The notes: generated by a model from the sequence alone, not told the origin. 64,000 bases of DNA from Amycolatopsis nalaikhensis (GCF_030264295.1 NZ_CP127173.1:8873501-8937500); one strand, 5' to 3'. Shown: positions 15,998 through 25,695, numbered from the stretch's first letter. Made by a program: numbers and translations.

Positions 15998-17019
15998 CCC
16001 TCGGCCGCCAGCTGCACGGCGACGTCGATGATCATGTCCTCCTGGCCGCCCACCAGGGCGAGCTCGCCGCAGCGGCGCAGGATCGCCTGCGCCGGAACGC
16101 CGTAGCGCTCGGCCGCGCGCTCCGCGTGCAGGAGGAAGCTCGAGTACACCCCGGCCCAGCCCTGCACGATCGCGTTGCGGTCCATCTTCGGCCACCGGTG
16201 CAGGTACGGGCGGACGACCTCCTCGGCCGCGTCGAGCAGGCCGCCGACGTCGAGACCCGTGTCGATGCCCAGGCGGTCGAACACCGCCGCGAGCACCTCC
16301 GTCGGCGAGTTGCCCGCGCCCGCGCCGAGCGCGCAGACCGACCCGTCGATGTAGCGGACCCCGGCTTCGTACGCCAGCACGGAGTTCGCGACGCCGAGCG
16401 AGAGGTTCTGGTGCCCGTGGTAGCCGACCCACGCCGTGTCGCCGACTTCGGCGACCAGCGCCTCGAACCGCTCGCGCGCTTCGTGCATCAGCAGTGCGCC
16501 TGCCGAGTCCGTCACGTACGCCGCCTGGCAGCCCGCGTCGACCATGATGCGGGCCTGCTTCGCGAGGTCTTCCGGCGGCGTCCGGTGCGCCATCATCAGG
16601 AACCCGGCGGTCTCCATGCCGAGTTCGCGCGCCAGCCCGAAGTGCTGCGGCGAGACGTCGGCTTCGGTGCAGTGCGTCGCGACGCGCACCATCTCCGCAC
16701 CCGCGTCGAACGCGCGCCGCAGGTCTTCGGCCGTGCCGATCCCGGGCACGAGCAGCACCGCGATCTTCGCCTGCTTCGCCTCTTCGCGCGCCGCCGCGAT
16801 CAGCTTCAGCTCGTCGACGGCGGAGAAGCCGTAGGTGAACGACGAGCCGCCGAGGCCGTCGCCGTGGGTCACCTCGATCACCTCGACGCCGGCGCGGTCG
16901 AGCGCGCGGACGGTGTCGCGCACCTGCTGTTCGGTGAAGCGGTGCGCCATCGCGTGGCTGCCGTCGCGCAGCGTCGTGTCGATGATCCGGACGTCGTGGT
17001 TCAGTTCGGGGCGGCTCAT
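15994..17019 (-). CDS. dmpG: 4-hydroxy-2-oxovalerate aldolase
   Basis: 341 residues. It has the DRE-TIM metallolyase start (VRIIDTTLRDGSHAMAHRFT), the metal-binding HGHQNLSLG, and the C-terminal helical communication domain. It splits 4-hydroxy-2-oxoacids into pyruvate and acetaldehyde (or propanal), the last step of meta-cleavage and steroid-ring degradation (compare HsaF). The start ATG lies inside the stop of the partner dehydrogenase (ATGA). In this enzyme pair the aldehyde is channelled directly to the dehydrogenase. Confidence 0.93.
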   Translation of the reverse strand: MSRPELNHDVRIIDTTLRDGSHAMAHRFTEQQVRDTVRALDRAGVEVIEVTHGDGLGGSSFTYGFSAVDELKLIAAAREEAKQAKIAVLLVPGIGTAEDLRRAFDAGAEMVRVATHCTEADVSPQHFGLARELGMETAGFLMMAHRTPPEDLAKQARIMVDAGCQAAYVTDSAGALLMHEARERFEALVAEVGDTAWVGYHGHQNLSLGVANSVLAYEAGVRYIDGSVCALGAGAGNSPTEVLAAVFDRLGIDTGLDVGGLLDAAEEVVRPYLHRWPKMDRNAIVQGWAGVYSSFLLHAERAAERYGVPAQAILRRCGELALVGGQEDMIIDVAVQLAAEG

Positions 17020-17915
17020 GCGGAGACCTCCTGCTTCGCGCGCGCCATCAGCTCGCCGACGCGGGCGGCCGCGGCGGTCATGATGTCGAGGTTCCCGGCG
17101 TACTCCGGGAGGTAGTCGCCGTTGCCGCGGACCTCGAGGAAGATCCCGACGCGCGCGTTCCCGTCCCACTCTTCGCGCGCGTCGTCGAACTGCGGATCGG
17201 CGCGCAACGTGTAGCCGGGCACGTACTTCCGGACGTCTTCGGCCATTTCGTGGATCGAGGTGGTGATCGCGTCGCGGTCGGCGTCGGCGCCGATCGCGCA
17301 GAACACGGTGTCCCGCATGATCATCGGCGGTTCGACGGGGTTGAGGATGATGATCGCCTTGCCGCGCCCGGCCCCGCCGACCTCGGCGACCGCCTGCGAC
17401 GTCGTGAAGGTGAACTCGTCGATGTTCGCCCGCGTGCCCGGGCCCGCGCCGCGGGAGGCGACCGACGCGACGATCTCGGCGTAGGGCACCGGCGTCACCC
17501 GGGAAACGGCGTGCACCATGGGAATCGTGGCCTGGCCGCCACAGGTGATCATCGAGACGTTCGGCGCGTCGAGGTGCGCGCCGAGGTTCACCGGCGGGCA
17601 CACCATCGGGCCGAGGTGCGCGGGCGTCAGGTCGATCGCCTGGATCCCCGCGGCTTCGTAGCGCGGAGCGTTCGCGGCGTGCGCCTTCGCGGACGTCGCC
17701 TCGAAAACGAGGTCCGGCAAGGGATCCTGGCGCAGCAGCCAGTCGACGCCCTCGGCGGACGCCTCGATCCCCTGCGCGCGGGCGCGCTGGAGACCGTCGG
17801 ACTCGACCACCCCGACCATGTAACCGACTTCGAGCACTTCACTGCGTCGCAGCTTCGCCAGCAAATCCGTACCGATGTTGCCGGGGCCGACGATCGCCGC
17901 CATCACGGGAGCCAT
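17016..17915 (-). CDS. Acylating acetaldehyde/propanal dehydrogenase
   Basis: About 299 residues. It has the NAD-binding AAIVGPGNIGTDLL start, the catalytic Cys in VSMITCGGQATIPM, and ASRGAGPGTRANIDEFT, all typical of the DmpF/HsaG family. It oxidises the aldehyde from the aldolase to acyl-CoA with NAD and CoA. It is transcribed first and coupled to the aldolase by ATGA. ATG 17915 and ATG 17903 are both possible starts and neither has a clear ribosome site. No hydratase, ring-cleavage gene or regulator lies alongside, so the rest of the pathway must be elsewhere. Confidence 0.92.
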   Translation of the reverse strand: MAPVMAAIVGPGNIGTDLLAKLRRSEVLEVGYMVGVVESDGLQRARAQGIEASAEGVDWLLRQDPLPDLVFEATSAKAHAANAPRYEAAGIQAIDLTPAHLGPMVCPPVNLGAHLDAPNVSMITCGGQATIPMVHAVSRVTPVPYAEIVASVASRGAGPGTRANIDEFTFTTSQAVAEVGGAGRGKAIIILNPVEPPMIMRDTVFCAIGADADRDAITTSIHEMAEDVRKYVPGYTLRADPQFDDAREEWDGNARVGIFLEVRGNGDYLPEYAGNLDIMTAAAARVGELMARAKQEVSA

Positions 17916-18002
17916 GCCGCAGACCGTCGCACCGCGGCGGCCGGAGGCGACAGCCACGTGTTCCGGTCAGTGGAACGGTCGCGAGTGTGCGACAGTGGGC
18001 GG

Positions 18003-18383
18003 ATGGCATTCGAGGTCGTGGCAGGCGCGGGCACGATGCGCAGCGAGACGGGCGTGCGGTTCCCCCACCGCTGGACGACGGCGGGGGTCAGCGTGGACAC
18101 GGAATTCACGGGCGGCCACCTCCTGAACCTCGCGGCGGCGGGGTGCGTCCTCAACGACCTGTACCGCGAGGCGGAGCCGCTCGGCATCCGCCTGGACGGC
18201 GTCCGCGTGCGGGCGACGGGCGGCTTCGACACGACGACGTGGGCGTCCACGGGCATCACGTATTCGGTCGAACTGGACTCCTCCGCCCCCGCGGAGGAGC
18301 TGGCCCGGCTGCTGGCGGTGGTCGACGAAGTGGCCGAGATCCCGCGCGCCCTCCGGGCGGGCCCGCCGGTCCGGCGCGTTTGA
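18003..18383 (+). CDS. OsmC-family protein
   Basis: 126 residues. The core GGHLLNLAAAGCVLNDLYREA holds the first redox Cys on the central helix of the OsmC/Ohr fold. The second Cys normally found about 60 residues later is missing; VTGG-like and EIPRAL segments are otherwise in place. OsmC proteins reduce organic peroxides as thiol enzymes. With only one Cys this member may work with an external thiol or have another role. It diverges from the dehydrogenase gene about 90 bases upstream. Confidence 0.75.
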   Translation: MAFEVVAGAGTMRSETGVRFPHRWTTAGVSVDTEFTGGHLLNLAAAGCVLNDLYREAEPLGIRLDGVRVRATGGFDTTTWASTGITYSVELDSSAPAEELARLLAVVDEVAEIPRALRAGPPVRRV

Positions 18384-18433
18384 CCGTCACCCGGCCGGGG
18401 CAAACCTGGGAGGAGGCCGATCAAGGAGGTCCG

Positions 18434-18649
18434 ATGGCCGAACGGCGTTGGCACGTCATCCCGACCACTGCTCCGTTGTGCTGGCTGTACCTGGGGGTGG
18501 GCGCGGTACTGCTGCTGTCCAGTGTTTTGACGTTGACGAGAACGAACGCCCCGGCACCGGTCCTGTCGGTGATCGCGGCGGTGGCGGCGGTCGCGTTGAT
18601 CGTCGTGGCCGCGGTGGGCCTGGCGCGGCCCAGTCTGCGCGGCCGCTGA
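18434..18649 (+). CDS. Small two-helix membrane protein
   Basis: 71 residues preceded by a perfect AAGGAGGT ribosome site (18423-18430), which fixes the start. Two hydrophobic segments (LCWLYLGVGAVLLLSSVLTL and LSVIAAVAAVALIVVAAVGL) make a membrane hairpin with a basic C-terminus. No family is recognised. It lies 50 bases after OsmC on the same strand and may be cotranscribed. Confidence 0.6.
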   Translation: MAERRWHVIPTTAPLCWLYLGVGAVLLLSSVLTLTRTNAPAPVLSVIAAVAAVALIVVAAVGLARPSLRGR

Positions 18650-18669
18650 GGCCTTGACGGCTGCCTGGG

Positions 18670-19068
18670 TCAGGGACGCAGGCAGCGCTGGGTGGCTTCG
18701 TCCCAGGTGCCGCCGCCGGTCAGGCAGTCGGTGAACTCCCGCTGCCCGTCGACCCACGCCTTGTGGCCCGCGCAGACTTCGTACTTCAGCTCGTCGCCGT
18801 CGCGGCACTGGTAGCCGTACTGGGGCGGCTTGCGCGTCGGCGTCTTGCGGACCGTCGCCTTCGCGGAGGTGCGGGTCGGGGCCGGGGCGGCGCTCGACGT
18901 CGTCGGCGGCGCGGTGAGGGTCGCGACCGGTGTCGGCTCTTCGACGGTCACGACCGATTCGGTGGTGACCGGGACGGCAGGCGCACGAGGAGCGGGCGCC
19001 GACGCGCCGCACCCCGCCGTCGCCGCGGCCAAAGCCACCGCGAACAGCCCTCCCCACCACGTCTTCAT
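18670..19068 (-). CDS. Secreted lipoprotein of unknown function
   Basis: 132 residues from ATG 19068. It has a lipoprotein signal (LFAVALAAATAGCGAS) with lipobox ATAGC, a Pro/Thr-rich spacer to about residue 75, and a small Cys-rich C-terminal domain (YGYQCRDGDELKYEVCAGH, then DCLTGGGTWDEATQRC) that could form two disulfides. The domain resembles small chitin-binding or EGF-like modules only loosely. The function is unknown. Confidence 0.6.
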   Translation of the reverse strand: MKTWWGGLFAVALAAATAGCGASAPAPRAPAVPVTTESVVTVEEPTPVATLTAPPTTSSAAPAPTRTSAKATVRKTPTRKPPQYGYQCRDGDELKYEVCAGHKAWVDGQREFTDCLTGGGTWDEATQRCLRP

Positions 19069-19137
19069 CAGCGCACCTCGGCGAGTTCGCACGGCCGGAC
19101 CGTTGTTCAGTCGCCGGGAAAGCCCCGATGGTTACGC

Positions 19138-19413
19138 TCAGCGGGTCCGGCGGGTGGTCGGCCGCGGAGTGGGGCGCCGCTGGGTGGTCGGCTTCTTCGT
19201 CGTCAACGTCGGCGTGTGCGCCCGAGTCTGCGTCTGCGTCGTTCCCGGCGACGAACCCGTCGTCGTCGGGAATGCGGTCGGGGCCGGGTAATCCGCTGAT
19301 GCCGTAGTCGGCGACGGCGGCGGGATCAGCGAACCACTCCCCGAGCGGCCCGACGCGCACGCTCCGGCCACCAGGCCGACGGCCACCACCAGGCCACACC
19401 ACCACACTCGCAC
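19138..19413 (-). CDS. Small Thr/Pro-rich lipoprotein
   Basis: 91 residues: a lipoprotein signal (CGLVVAVGLVAGACASG) with lipobox VAGAC, then an almost entirely Thr, Pro, Ser and Arg low-complexity tail with no folded domain. It lies 69 bases upstream of the other lipoprotein gene on the same strand. It may be a wall-spanning or surface-exposed tether. The open frame could be partly compositional, hence modest confidence. Confidence 0.45.
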   Translation of the reverse strand: MRVWWCGLVVAVGLVAGACASGRSGSGSLIPPPSPTTASADYPAPTAFPTTTGSSPGTTQTQTRAHTPTLTTKKPTTQRRPTPRPTTRRTR

Positions 19414-19461
19414 GCCCGGACGCTAGCAGCGCTCCGCCCGCGAAACCGGCGAAACCGGGAA

Positions 19462-19491
19462 ACCCGCCCCCGCACTAATGCGGGGGCGGGT
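19462..19491 (-). terminator. Strong terminator hairpin after the EF-Tu3 gene
   Basis: ACCCGCCCCCGCA (19462-19474) pairs perfectly with TGCGGGGGCGGGT (19479-19491) around the 4-base loop CTAA. On the minus strand it starts 3 bases after the tuf stop and is followed by TTTCCC. Confidence 0.85.
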
Positions 19492-19493
19492 CT

Positions 19494-20681
<1,188 letters not shown>

Positions 20682-20915
20682 GGGTTTTCCCTGTGCTGGA
20701 AGAAAAGTGCGCGAAACCGGGCGGAGCGCGTCGACCCTCCCCCGGCGGTTCCGCGGCAGGACAGGGGAATCGGGGAAGGGTCAGCGTCGAGCGCCGCTGG
20801 ACAGGACCGCGAGCAGCCGTGCCGAACGGGCGCTCGGCAGGGACGAGCCTGCGAGCGTCGCGCGATCGGACACGGGGAACATGGCTCGGAGGGTGTCACG
20901 CCTCCGGCGCCGGTG

Positions 20916-21485
20916 TCATCCTGTTTTCCGCGGCCGCATGATCAGCGCCGTCACGTGGTACACGCACGGTTCCGCGCCGCGGTTGGCGTAGGAATGCCTT
21001 GCGTCGGCGGGAAAGTAGAGCGAGTCGCCCGCGGTCAACGCGTATTCCGCGTCGCCGACGCCGAGGTGCAGCGTGCCCGACTCGACCGCGACGAACTCGT
21101 GGGAACCCGGGGCGTAGGCGGGGAACGTGCCCGCGTCGCACCGCGCGGGCAGGGTTGTGCGGATCCATTCGAAGTTGACGCCGGGGACGACCGGCGTCAG
21201 CACCGTGCGGTGCCAGCCGCCCGCCTCGGCGACGTGGTCCTGGTCGGCGGCGCGGCGGACGATCACCCGGTCGGTCTCCAGGTCGGCCAGCAGCCGCGAG
21301 AGGGACAGCCCGAGGCCGTCGGCGATCCGCGACAGCACCACGACCGTCGGCGTCTTTTCGCCGCGCTCGATGGCCGACAGCATGCTGACGCTGACCCCGG
21401 CCTCCTTCGCCAGGGCACTGAGCGCGAGACCGCGGTCGGCCCGCAGGTCGTGCAGGCGGCGGCCGAGGATCACCGGGTCAATCAT
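20916..21485 (-). CDS. XRE-family regulator with cupin domain
   Basis: 189 residues: an XRE helix-turn-helix (about 8-62, ALAKEAGVSVSMLSAIERGE) joined to a C-terminal cupin (about 110-185, SHEFVAVESGTLHLGVGDAE, then GDSLYFPADARHSYAN). Regulators of this layout sense small molecules in the cupin. The start codon sits at the edge of a perfect palindrome shared with the divergent GNAT gene 19 bases away, so autoregulation and control of the GNAT gene are likely. Confidence 0.88.
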   Translation of the reverse strand: MIDPVILGRRLHDLRADRGLALSALAKEAGVSVSMLSAIERGEKTPTVVVLSRIADGLGLSLSRLLADLETDRVIVRRAADQDHVAEAGGWHRTVLTPVVPGVNFEWIRTTLPARCDAGTFPAYAPGSHEFVAVESGTLHLGVGDAEYALTAGDSLYFPADARHSYANRGAEPCVYHVTALIMRPRKTG

Positions 21486-21521
21486 TCCTCTATAATACCG
21501 ATCATGTCCACTATAGAGGAA
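21485..21521. promoter_or_regulatory. Palindromic operator spanning the XRE and GNAT starts
   Basis: TTCCTCTATA (21485-21494) and TATAGAGGAA (21512-21521) are perfect 10-base inverted arms around 17 bases. The left arm contains a perfect TATAAT (21491-21496) for the plus strand, about 7 bases before the GNAT ATG at 21504. The right arm lies within the first GNAT codons. A bound XRE dimer would cover both promoters and starts. Confidence 0.75.
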
Positions 21522-22001
21522 GTGCGGCCGGCGACGGAGTCCGACGCCGAGGGCATCGCGGCCGTCTTCGCGCCGTACGCCACGGACTCGGTCGTCACGT
21601 TCGAGACCACGCCACCGACGGCTGAGCAGTGGCGCGCGAAGATCCGCGACAGCCCGCTGCCGTTCCTCGTGTTAGCCCGCGACGACGTCGTCCTCGGGTA
21701 CGCGTACGCCGCGCCGTGGCGGCCGAAACCGGCGTACCGGCACACGGTGGAGACGACGATCTACCTCGCCCAGGGGACGACGGGCCGCGGCTACGGACGC
21801 CGCCTCCTCGACGAACTGCTCAAGCGCTGCGCCGAAGCCGGGGCCCGCCAGGCGATCGCGGTCGTCGTCGACTCCGGCAGCCCGGCGTCGGCCAACCTGC
21901 ACCGCAAGGCCGGCTTCACCGACGCGGGCGTGCTGCGCCGCGTCGGCTTCAAGCACGACCGCTGGCTCGACACCCTGCTGCTGCAACGCGAACTCGGCTG
22001 A
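21504..22001 (+). CDS. GNAT acetyltransferase, phosphinothricin/methionine-sulfoximine type
   Basis: 165 residues. It is similar to the Pat/Bar/MddA group: FETTPPTAEQWRAKI, VLGYAYAAPWRPKPAYRHTV, the acetyl-CoA loop QGTTGRGYGRRLL and HRKAGFTDAGVLRRVGFK. These enzymes N-acetylate phosphinothricin or methionine sulfoximine and detoxify them. The ATG is 7-8 bases after a perfect -10 box, so the mRNA is probably leaderless. Control by the adjacent XRE-cupin protein is likely. The exact substrate is not certain. Confidence 0.88.
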   Translation: MSTIEEVRPATESDAEGIAAVFAPYATDSVVTFETTPPTAEQWRAKIRDSPLPFLVLARDDVVLGYAYAAPWRPKPAYRHTVETTIYLAQGTTGRGYGRRLLDELLKRCAEAGARQAIAVVVDSGSPASANLHRKAGFTDAGVLRRVGFKHDRWLDTLLLQRELG

Positions 22002-22010
22002 CCTCGCCGC

Positions 22011-22757
22011 TCAAGCGTGCTCGGCCCAGAACGCGACGAGTGCTCGCGCGCCGCGGACCGGGTCCTGCACCATCCACCAGTGGCCGAGCCCGTCGAGTAC
22101 CTCGACCCGGGCACCGGCCCGGGCGGCGGACCGGCGGCGCAGTTCCGGCGAGCCGACGAAGTGGTCGTCGGTGCCGATGATCGCCAGGCCGGGACGCGCC
22201 GCGGCGGCGGGCAGGTTCCGGCCGAGCTCGGCCATGACCGGCTGCCGGGCGGAGCGGTAGAAGGCCAGGATCGCCTGCCCCATCACCGGTCCCTGGGCCG
22301 CGGCCAGCCGTTCGGCGATCGGCCGGGGAATGCCCCGGCCCACCATCCGCTCGGCGCGGTCGCCGAGGGTGCCGCCCAGCAACTCCGCGACCGACCGCTC
22401 GCCGACCCCGGGTGTCTGCCAGCCCTGGGCGAGGTCGCGCCAGACGTAGTCCGGGTCGAACACGCCCAGCGAGTCGCTCACCCAGGTCCGCAGCAGGTCG
22501 GGCCTGGCCATGGCGACGGAGACGACCGTGCTGCCGCCCACGTCGTGCCCGACGAGATCGACCGGCTCGCCCAGTGCCGTCAACTCCGCGACAAGCCAGT
22601 CCCGGTAGGCCGACACGGTGCACTCGAAGCCGTCCGGGATCGGTGCGCCGAAGCCGGGCGGCGACAGGCGCACGACGTCCGTCCGGTCGAGTTCGGCGCA
22701 CAGCGGGTCCCAGATCGCGGCGGTCTCGGGGTTGCCGTTCACGAAAACTGCGGTCAT
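22011..22757 (-). CDS. Alpha/beta hydrolase
   Basis: 248 residues. It has the alpha/beta hydrolase pattern FVNGNPETAAIWDPL (oxyanion region), DLVGHDVGGSTVVSVAMARP with Asp in the nucleophile position (GHDVGG), an acid near IIGTDDHFVG and His in DGLGHWWMV. An Asp nucleophile points to haloalkane dehalogenase or epoxide hydrolase-like chemistry instead of a serine esterase. It diverges from a TetR gene with a small palindrome in the 80-base gap. Confidence 0.82.
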   Translation of the reverse strand: MTAVFVNGNPETAAIWDPLCAELDRTDVVRLSPPGFGAPIPDGFECTVSAYRDWLVAELTALGEPVDLVGHDVGGSTVVSVAMARPDLLRTWVSDSLGVFDPDYVWRDLAQGWQTPGVGERSVAELLGGTLGDRAERMVGRGIPRPIAERLAAAQGPVMGQAILAFYRSARQPVMAELGRNLPAAAARPGLAIIGTDDHFVGSPELRRRSAARAGARVEVLDGLGHWWMVQDPVRGARALVAFWAEHA

Positions 22758-22799
22758 GGGACTCCTGACGTTCCAAGGGGACGAGATCCACCCTGACAT

Positions 22800-22821
22800 A
22801 CTTGCTATTCGACACGCAAGT
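22800..22821. promoter_or_regulatory. Probable TetR operator
   Basis: ACTTGC (22800-22805) and GCAAGT (22816-22821) are perfect 6-base inverted arms with a 10-base centre, in the short divergent gap between the hydrolase and TetR genes and 16 bases before the TetR ATG. The spacing and position suit a TetR dimer site. Confidence 0.6.
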
Positions 22822-22837
22822 TGCCTACGCTGGTCCC

Positions 22838-23450
22838 ATGGAAGCGCATCCCACCCCAGCACGTCGCACCCAGGAGCAGCGGCGCTCCGCGACCAGAGCC
22901 GCGTTGCTGAGCGCGGCCGCGGAGCTGGTGGTGGAGTCCGGAATGCGCGCGGTGACGCTGGCTCGCACCGGGGAGCGGGCCGGGTACAGCCGCGGAATCG
23001 TCACTCACCACTTCGGCTCGAAACAGGCCCTGCTCGACGCGCTGGCGAAGGCGAGCCAGAGCGGGTTCGTCCCGGGCGTCGACGACCGGCCGCCCGGGCT
23101 CGACCGCCTGCTGCTCCTGATCGAGGGCTACGTCGGAGAACTCGGCCGCGACGGCGTCGCCGGGCGGGCGTTCCTGCTGCTGTGGGCCGAGGCGGCCACG
23201 GCTCCCGAGCTTCTCCGGGATCTTCCGGGACCGCGACGAGTCGTTCCGGGCTGACCTCCGCGCCGACGTCGCCGCCGGGATCGCCGACGGCACGATCCGG
23301 GCGGACACCGACCCCCACGACGTGGCGGTGGCGGTGCTGGGACAGCTGCGCGGCATCGGCATGCAACGGCTGCTGGACCCCGATGCCGTCGACACCCGGC
23401 GGCTGGGCCGCGCCGTCGCCCGGCAGTGGCAGCGGGCGTTGGCGGCCTGA
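22838..23450 (+). pseudogene. TetR-family regulator, frameshifted
   Basis: ATG 22838 starts a TetR protein with the helix-turn-helix VTLARTGERAGYSRGIVTHH (about 30-55) followed by FGSKQALLDA. The frame breaks at the GGG run 23217-23219: removing one G joins ATAPELLR to IFRDRDESFRADLRADV and gives 203 residues ending RQWQRALAA. Unrepaired, it stops at 23254 with half of the ligand domain missing. It is divergent from the alpha/beta hydrolase it probably controls. The error lies in a homopolymer, which fits a sequencing slip. Confidence 0.75.
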
Positions 23451-23452
23451 CC

Positions 23453-24038
23453 TCAGCGGGACTTGGCCCGCAGGTGCAGCCGCTCCCCCTGCTTGCCGAA
23501 CAGGCTGAGGATCTCCGCCGGGCGGTCGACCGCGCCGAACCAGTGCGGCAGCCGCGTGTCGAACTCCGCCGCCTCGCCCGGGCCCAGCGTCATGTCACGG
23601 TCGGCCAGGATCAGGCGCAAGCGGCCGGACATCACGTACAGCCACTCGTAGCCCTCGTGCACCTGGGGGTCCGGTTCGCCCGTCTCCGGCTCCAGGATCA
23701 TCTTGAACGCCTGGGGCGCGCCCGGCTGGCGGGTCAGCGGCAGCACCGTCATCGTCGCGCCGTTGTGGCGCGGGATGCGGCGGGCGGTCAGCCGGACGCG
23801 CGGGTCGCCGACCTCCGGGGCACCGACCAGCTCGTCCAGCGGGACCTGGTGGGCCTGCGCGATCGGCAGCAGGAAGCTCGAGGCTCGGCTTGCGCTGCCC
23901 GGACTCCAGCCGGGACAGCGTGCTCTTCGAAATGCCCGTCGCCGCCGACAGGTCGGCGAGGGTGACCCGCCGCTGGGTGCGGACCCGCTTGAGGCGGGGC
24001 CCGACCTCGGCGAGGGCCTGGTTGATCGCGTCCGTCAT
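23453..24038 (-). pseudogene. XRE-family regulator with cupin domain, frameshifted
   Basis: ATG 24038 begins an XRE helix-turn-helix (VTLADLSAATGISKSTLSRL). The cupin half (MILEPETGEPDPQVHEGYEW, GPGEAAEFDTRLPHWFG) lies in another frame. At about 23873 one base seems added (AGGAAGCTC for AGGAGCTC). Removing it reads LELLLPIAQAHQVPLDELVG and gives 194 residues, the usual length. It diverges from a thioredoxin-reductase-like gene, a known pairing, and a short palindrome lies between them. Confidence 0.78.
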
Positions 24039-24067
24039 GCCTCCAGGAAACCCGCTCGTCCCGGAAA

Positions 24068-24085
24068 CGGCAACATTTGTTGTCG
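24068..24085. promoter_or_regulatory. Probable XRE operator upstream of the flavoprotein gene
   Basis: CGGCAACA-TT-TGTTGTCG is an inverted repeat with 7 of 8 arm positions matching, in the 77-base divergent gap. It ends 30 bases before the flavoprotein ATG. Confidence 0.5.
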
Positions 24086-24115
24086 AAATCGCGAAGCCGG
24101 GTTCATCGTGGCCAC

Positions 24116-25054
24116 ATGACCGAAAACAGCTATGACGTCCTGGTGGTGGGAGGCGGCGCGGCCGGCCTCAACGCCGCGCTGATGCTGGGCCGCGCACGGC
24201 GGCGCGTCGTGGTCGTCGACGGCGGGGCCCCGCGCAACGCGCCCGCGTCGCACATGCACGGCTTCATCTCCCGTGACGGCCTGCCGCCGTCGGAACTGCT
24301 CAAGATCGGCCGAGAAGAGCTGGCCGGTTACGGAGTCGAGCTCGTCGAAGACACCGTGACGAGCCTCGAGCCGGGTTTCACCGCGAAGCTCGGCAGCGGC
24401 CGGGAGCTGACCGCCCGGCGGGTCCTGCTCGCCACCGGCGTCCACGACGACCTACCGGACCTGCCCGGGCTGCGGGAAAGCTGGGGCACCGACGCGGTGA
24501 CCTGCCCCTACTGCCACGGCTACGAAGTCCGCGACCAGCCGCTCGGCGTGCTCGGCACCGAACCCGCGAGCGTCGAGCACGCCCTGCTGGTCCGCCAGTG
24601 GTCGCCCGACGTCGTGTACTTCGCGCACGCCGTCCCACCGTCCGAAGAGGACCGGGAGCGGCTCGACGCGCGCGGCATCCGCGTCGTCGACGGTGAAGTC
24701 ACCGCCCTCCGGCGCGAAGGCGGCCACCTCACCGGGGTCGAGGTGGGCGGCCGGGTCGTGGCGCGGACCGCGCTGTTCCTCCGCACCCGGACCGTGCCGC
24801 ACGACGAGCTGCTCCACGGACTCGGCTACGACGCCGACGCCACCGACCCGTCCGGGAAGACGAACGTGCCGGGCGTGTGGGTGGCCGGGAACGTCGCCGA
24901 CGCGCGGGCGACCGTGGTCATCGCCGCGGCGATGGGCGCGTCCGCGGCGGGCGCGCTGAACCACGACCTCGTCACCGAGGACGTCCGGCGGGCGGTCGAG
25001 GCGTTCGGCGGCTTCACCCCGGCCGCCGAACGCGCGGCCGCGGCGGCGCGCTGA
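24116..25054 (+). CDS. Thioredoxin-reductase-like NAD(P)/FAD oxidoreductase
   Basis: 312 residues. The FAD-binding VLVVGGGAAGLNAALMLGRA (residues about 7-26) and the redox motif CPYCHGYEVRD (about 135) are like thioredoxin reductase (CxxC), and WVAGNVADARATVVIAAAMG closes the FAD site. The NADPH-binding region is present but degenerate (GVLGTEPASVEHA replaces GGGDSA), so the reductant may differ. Such proteins commonly pair with XRE-cupin regulators, as here. The likely role is disulfide reduction or a thioredoxin-independent oxidase activity. Confidence 0.85.
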   Translation: MTENSYDVLVVGGGAAGLNAALMLGRARRRVVVVDGGAPRNAPASHMHGFISRDGLPPSELLKIGREELAGYGVELVEDTVTSLEPGFTAKLGSGRELTARRVLLATGVHDDLPDLPGLRESWGTDAVTCPYCHGYEVRDQPLGVLGTEPASVEHALLVRQWSPDVVYFAHAVPPSEEDRERLDARGIRVVDGEVTALRREGGHLTGVEVGGRVVARTALFLRTRTVPHDELLHGLGYDADATDPSGKTNVPGVWVAGNVADARATVVIAAAMGASAAGALNHDLVTEDVRRAVEAFGGFTPAAERAAAAAR

Positions 25055-25094
25055 CGCCCTGGCGTTCGGCGGCCGCGCGTGCGAGGCTCGCCGG

Positions 25095-25544
25095 GTGCGC
25101 CCGACGCTCTACGAGTTCGCCGGCGGCGACCCAGCGTTCCTCGCCCTGGCCGCCGCCCACCACGAGCGCTGCCTGGCCGACCCGGAGCTGAACCACCCGT
25201 TCTCGCACCCGGGGCAGCACCCGCGGCACGTCGAACGGCTGGCCTGGTACTGGGCCGAAGTCATGGGCGGGCCGCCGCGGTTCTCGGCCGGGTGCGGCGA
25301 CCACTCGGGGATGCTGCGGATGCACGCGGGCAACGGCGACATGAGCGACCTCGGCCGCCGGTTCGTCGCCTGCTTCGTGCGGGCGGCGGACGACGCGGGC
25401 CTGCCCGCCGACCCCGAGTTCCGCGCCGCGCTGCGGGCCTACATGGAGTGGGCGGTGGCCGAGGTGCTCACCTACCCGGGCCCGGCCGACGAGGTGCCCG
25501 CCGGGCTGGCCGTGCCGCGGTGGTCGTGGGACGGGCTCGTGTAA
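25095..25544 (+). CDS. Truncated-hemoglobin-like protein (group II type)
   Basis: 149 residues from GTG 25095. The pattern YEFAGGDPAFLALAAAHHER, HPFSHPGQHPRHVERLAWYW, SGMLRMHAGN and the C-terminal helix YMEWAVAEVLTYPGP corresponds to the group II truncated globin fold; the His in RMHAGN would be the proximal heme ligand. These proteins bind oxygen or NO, or take part in electron transfer. It starts 40 bases after the flavoprotein gene, so it could be cotranscribed with that reductase. Confidence 0.75.
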   Translation: MRPTLYEFAGGDPAFLALAAAHHERCLADPELNHPFSHPGQHPRHVERLAWYWAEVMGGPPRFSAGCGDHSGMLRMHAGNGDMSDLGRRFVACFVRAADDAGLPADPEFRAALRAYMEWAVAEVLTYPGPADEVPAGLAVPRWSWDGLV

Positions 25545-25695
25545 CGACCGGGGCGTCCCCCGCGTCTAGCAGACAGCGACCGGCTGTGGAGGTCCGTCGC
25601 CGAGCCGGTCCGGCCGGGTATCCCCCCACCCGTCCGGGCCGGCTCGTCCGAAACCCGCCAGCGGCGAGCCCGCGCGCCGGGCCAGACTGGGCGGC

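Noticed and set aside
20682..20915. Riboswitch or attenuator in the EF-Tu3 leader
   Set aside because: Some short GC-rich inverted stretches occur, but no defined terminator/antiterminator pair or known aptamer pattern can be seen.
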